Shown: positions 60,979 through 64,000 of the stretch, piece after piece | Layout of the letters: every line of letters begins with the position of its first letter | Numbering within the stretch: the first letter of the stretch is position 1 | Source of the DNA: Eucommia ulmoides | Lineage: Eukaryota > Streptophyta > Magnoliopsida > Garryales > Eucommiaceae | Assembly: GCA_016647705.1 (NCBI GenBank) | Contig: CM028336.1 | Location: forward strand, 8,821,380 to 8,885,379 | DNA: 64,000 bases | Direction: 5' to 3' | The notes under the pieces: generated by a model | What the model was told of the DNA's origin: nothing | Databases searched by the model: none | What the model saw: only the letters and a program-made list of their open reading frames with translations | Translations under genes and position numbers: made by a program

Positions 60979-63900
60979 CATCAACAACAAGAATCATCAA
61001 ATGCCAACGTTCAACGTGTTTTTGATACTAATATATAATTTTATTGTTGTTTTTCCCTGCATTTGGGATCAATTTCTTGTTTTTTTCCAGCGTTCTTTTT
61101 GAGATGTAATCCAATCAGAGATAAGAGAAACAGGTACAAAAGGCAAAAGGAGCTTCAAGTTAATGCAACTCAGAGAGAGGCTCAAAAACATCATAATTCA
61201 TAAATAAAGTATGATCATTAACTGAGGAATGGAGACAGTTTCTGTTAACTTTGATTGGAGAGAGGAGCAGTTTATGCATTCATGTGATATTTTATCGTTT
61301 CTAGTATATCCCCAATGTTCTCCAAATCTAACTACTATTAGAAATAGAATATCTTTTAGGGCTTGTTTGGTTTTGTTTGAAAAAGTTATAAAAAAAATAG
61401 AATATCTAATAATAATGGGTTGAAAACTATAAAAGTGACGTGATTGAAATATGACGTTGAAAAAAGAGAGAATGATATTTGTTGAGTAAATTGTGTGGTT
61501 GAAAGAGTTTGTAGAAAAAATAAAAAATGCAAATACGAAAAAAAATTAAAATTATATCATCATGAAATTATAAGATTAAAAATAGGTAATGCGATAGATT
61601 GAATATTTTGAAAATTGTTTACAAAGAATAAACAATGTATTTTAGGATTTTTCACGGAGGGCATAAACGTAATTTTATAAAATATTTTTCAAAATTTTAA
61701 TTCAGATAAAATTAAAGACAAAAGAACTATTGTACTTTATTTTTTCCGACAGGATTTCTATGATAATTTTCATATACAAGGGAGTGCCAGAAGAACTTTA
61801 AAAAATATGAAGGGATGTCAATGATAATTTTCCAAACTTCTTCGTTAAATTTTTAAATAAAATAAGATATGTTTGTTAGTTTTCCAATTGGTAGAAGAAG
61901 AAGATGAAAAAGACATCTTTATTCTAGAAGTAATGAGTAACGATTTGACTTAACCGGACCGACATGGACTTTTTAAAAAATAAAGTCCGCGTTCAAAAAG
62001 TCAAAAGTTAAAAACAATTTGGTTAAAATTATCATCATAATTTGAGACCTCATCTTTCCCTTCCACCGTCATAAAATCTTCACATTAAGATTTAAGTCCC
62101 AATATAAATCCAGGCGCTGTTTGGTTACTGTCTTTATTTATTGATTTTTGTTTTGTTGTTAAAATTTTAAGATTGATATATAAAAATTTTGATACACACC
62201 CTTTTTATTTCCCAAAATTTAAAAATAATTGGAAATAATATCTAAATTCCTTAAAAAAATGAGAAATAAAAAAGTGTTGATTTATATTCACTCCCACAAA
62301 ATTATTCCCAATACCACCTCCTCGGCCACCTCCACCACTCACTGACCACCACCATCCTACTAGCCACCACCACTATACTGGCTGCCATACATTTAAAAAA
62401 AGAAATAAATATTATAGCCAAAAGTGTTTCTTGTTTCTATTCTCATAAATTAAAAAGAAACAGTTTAAGGACAATGGTCGTTACCAAACATGTTTCTATT
62501 TCCAAAATATTTCAGAACGAAAACAGAATTTTTATCCGAAAATAGAAACAAAAAACATTTTTCTATTTCCAAAATATTTCAGAACGAAAACAAAATTTTC
62601 ATCCGGAAATAGAAACAAAAAGTAGAAACACTAACCAAAAGTCACTCTCGGATCTTTCTTTCATCTTAAAATATTAAAACTTCAATCGACTTGTTTGTTT
62701 ACCTAATCCAAAAACACCAACCAATTTTTAATACCAAAAAAGAATGAAAAAGGAAACAACTTCTCGTTTTCTATGATATCTTGATAACAATACTTTTCTT
62801 GTGGGACTTGAAAATCTAAGAATTTTTCATAACAAAGGCAAATTACACTTTTTGTCCCCTATTTTTAGCAAGTTTTCTATTCAGTCATCTAACTTTAAAA
62901 CCAAACAATAGAATTTAATTATTTCAAGTTCAATTATTTTTCAGCGTAGAGGGGGACAAATTCTAAAAAATTTATGATCCATTGAATTTATCTGATGTGT
63001 AAAAAGTACCAATTTAATATTTTACTTCTGATATGCAAATACATAAGGGCAACCCAACCTTTGAGTATGGGTGGAAAAACCCGTCACGCGATTTGTACAT
63101 GACATTACATGATCTTTTCGAACATTTTAAATTCAGGCATTACAGGTTGACTATGAGGATAGAGATCAGTCTAAGTTTTTGAAGATGAAATGTCTACATC
63201 AGTGAAAAGACAAAAAAGAGCACAAGTTGAAACCAATGTATATTGATTTGAAACTAATGATATAAATTAGCAATATGACCAAATGTATATTGCTTTGAAA
63301 CCAATGATATTACATTCACCATTTTTTCATCAAATTTTCACATTTCGTGTTACATTCAACATTCTACTTCGGAACCTTCATAGTTTTTCAAATTGTGTTT
63401 AATTCAATATGATATTTTTTTCATTATCTAATTATATATTTAGATTCGTTTGAATAAGATCATCAAAATAATATCACGTTCATCATTTTTTATTCAAAAT
63501 TTCACGTATGTGTTACCTTCAACACAAATTTCACAATCGTATTACATTCAACATAAAATTTATCGTCATGTTAAATTCAGCACGATAATAAATCATATAG
63601 CAAAATATATACAAATGGATGTTGTTTTGAAACCAATGACTCTAAAATCATAAATCTCCAATCAAATCAAGAAAACAATATATCAAAAAAAAAAAAAAAT
63701 TATTGTTATTTTAAGAATATAAATGTGGTTAAATTTAATTTGATAATTGTTCCTAATCCAATAAATACGTTCTATAAATATAGGTCAATTTGCGGAAAGG
63801 CAATATCATCCCTATCTTTTTCTTTTCGAATTTGAATTTGAATTTGAATTTGAATTTGGGATTAACCAATAATAAAATTTCAAAAATAAAGATTAATTAG

Positions 63901-64000
63901 TTCAATTGAAAAGTTATAAGATAATTTGGTAGATTTGTGCTCGTAACGAGATCATTCCGTCATTATCCCTAATAAAACTTAGCTGAATGGTAATAATCTG
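60979..64000. repeat. 3' flank of laccase 3 and start of a further copy of the block
   Basis: There is no gene. After about 140 bp of 3' flank the sequence switches at 61,122 to the block start (aaacaggtacaaaaggcaaa, also at 42,367). From 61,350 to 63,230 it follows the upstream flanks of laccases 2 and 3, and from 63,260 to 63,793 that of laccase 1 (22,540-23,100). It includes the third copy of the Tourist-like MITE (62,113-62,646) and a (GAATTT)n microsatellite at 63,827-63,858. Confidence 0.75.
62113..62646. mobile_element. Tourist/Harbinger-like MITE, downstream copy with internal duplication
   Basis: Begins GGCGCTGTTTGGTTACTG and ends CTAACCAAAAGTCACT. It is longer than its two sister copies because a ~68-bp stretch (tttctatttccaaaatattt...) is repeated in tandem at 62,490-62,625. 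Confidence 0.6.

Overview
The window is nuclear DNA of a eudicot plant, probably a woody one. The evidence is GT-AG introns, three laccase genes with plant-type signal peptides, an AT-rich background full of MITE relics, a Tat-type Ty3/gypsy element with two RNase H domains, and a Ulp1-bearing Mutator-like element. I cannot name the species.

Layout. 1-16,832 is a nested retroelement fossil: a ~14.4 kb Tat-lineage gypsy element (minus strand, 2,197-16,567) sits inside a copia-type LTR. 16,833-19,297 has no gene but carries an exact 133-bp tandem array (18,635-19,166). 19,298-21,493 is a Helitron on the minus strand, inserted in sequence that also exists without it further right in the window. 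21,494-30,130, 42,360-51,910, 54,020-61,120 and 61,120-63,790 are copies (the last partial) of one duplicated block. Its core is a six-exon laccase gene: 26,455-29,373, 48,598-50,860 and 58,683-60,978. All three encode uninterrupted 566-residue enzymes of the LAC14/LAC15 type and share their promoters. Between laccases 1 and 2 lies a ~12 kb Mutator-like element (about 30,560-42,355). Between laccases 2 and 3 lie a NIP7 retro-pseudogene (52,400-52,980) and a GC-rich LTR-like stretch.

The most unusual part is the Mutator-like element. It carries a MULE transposase gene (minus strand), a Ulp1-type (C48) protease-like gene (plus strand) and a small coiled-coil reading frame with its own promoter and leader intron. 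All three are decayed. Its introns and intergenic DNA hold about thirty exact copies, and many near copies, of the short word TGTTACATTCAACA in both orientations, while the exons hold none that I could find. This resembles the arrangement in Arabidopsis VANDAL elements, where an element-encoded anti-silencing protein recognises short motifs that have spread through the non-coding DNA. A related word also occurs in tandem repeats flanking the laccase block.

The laccases are secreted multicopper oxidases that would polymerise phenolics in the apoplast. Insertions present in one copy but not the others (Helitron, Harbinger-like element, SINE-like unit, MULE) give a relative order of events: the block duplicated first, then most of these elements arrived.
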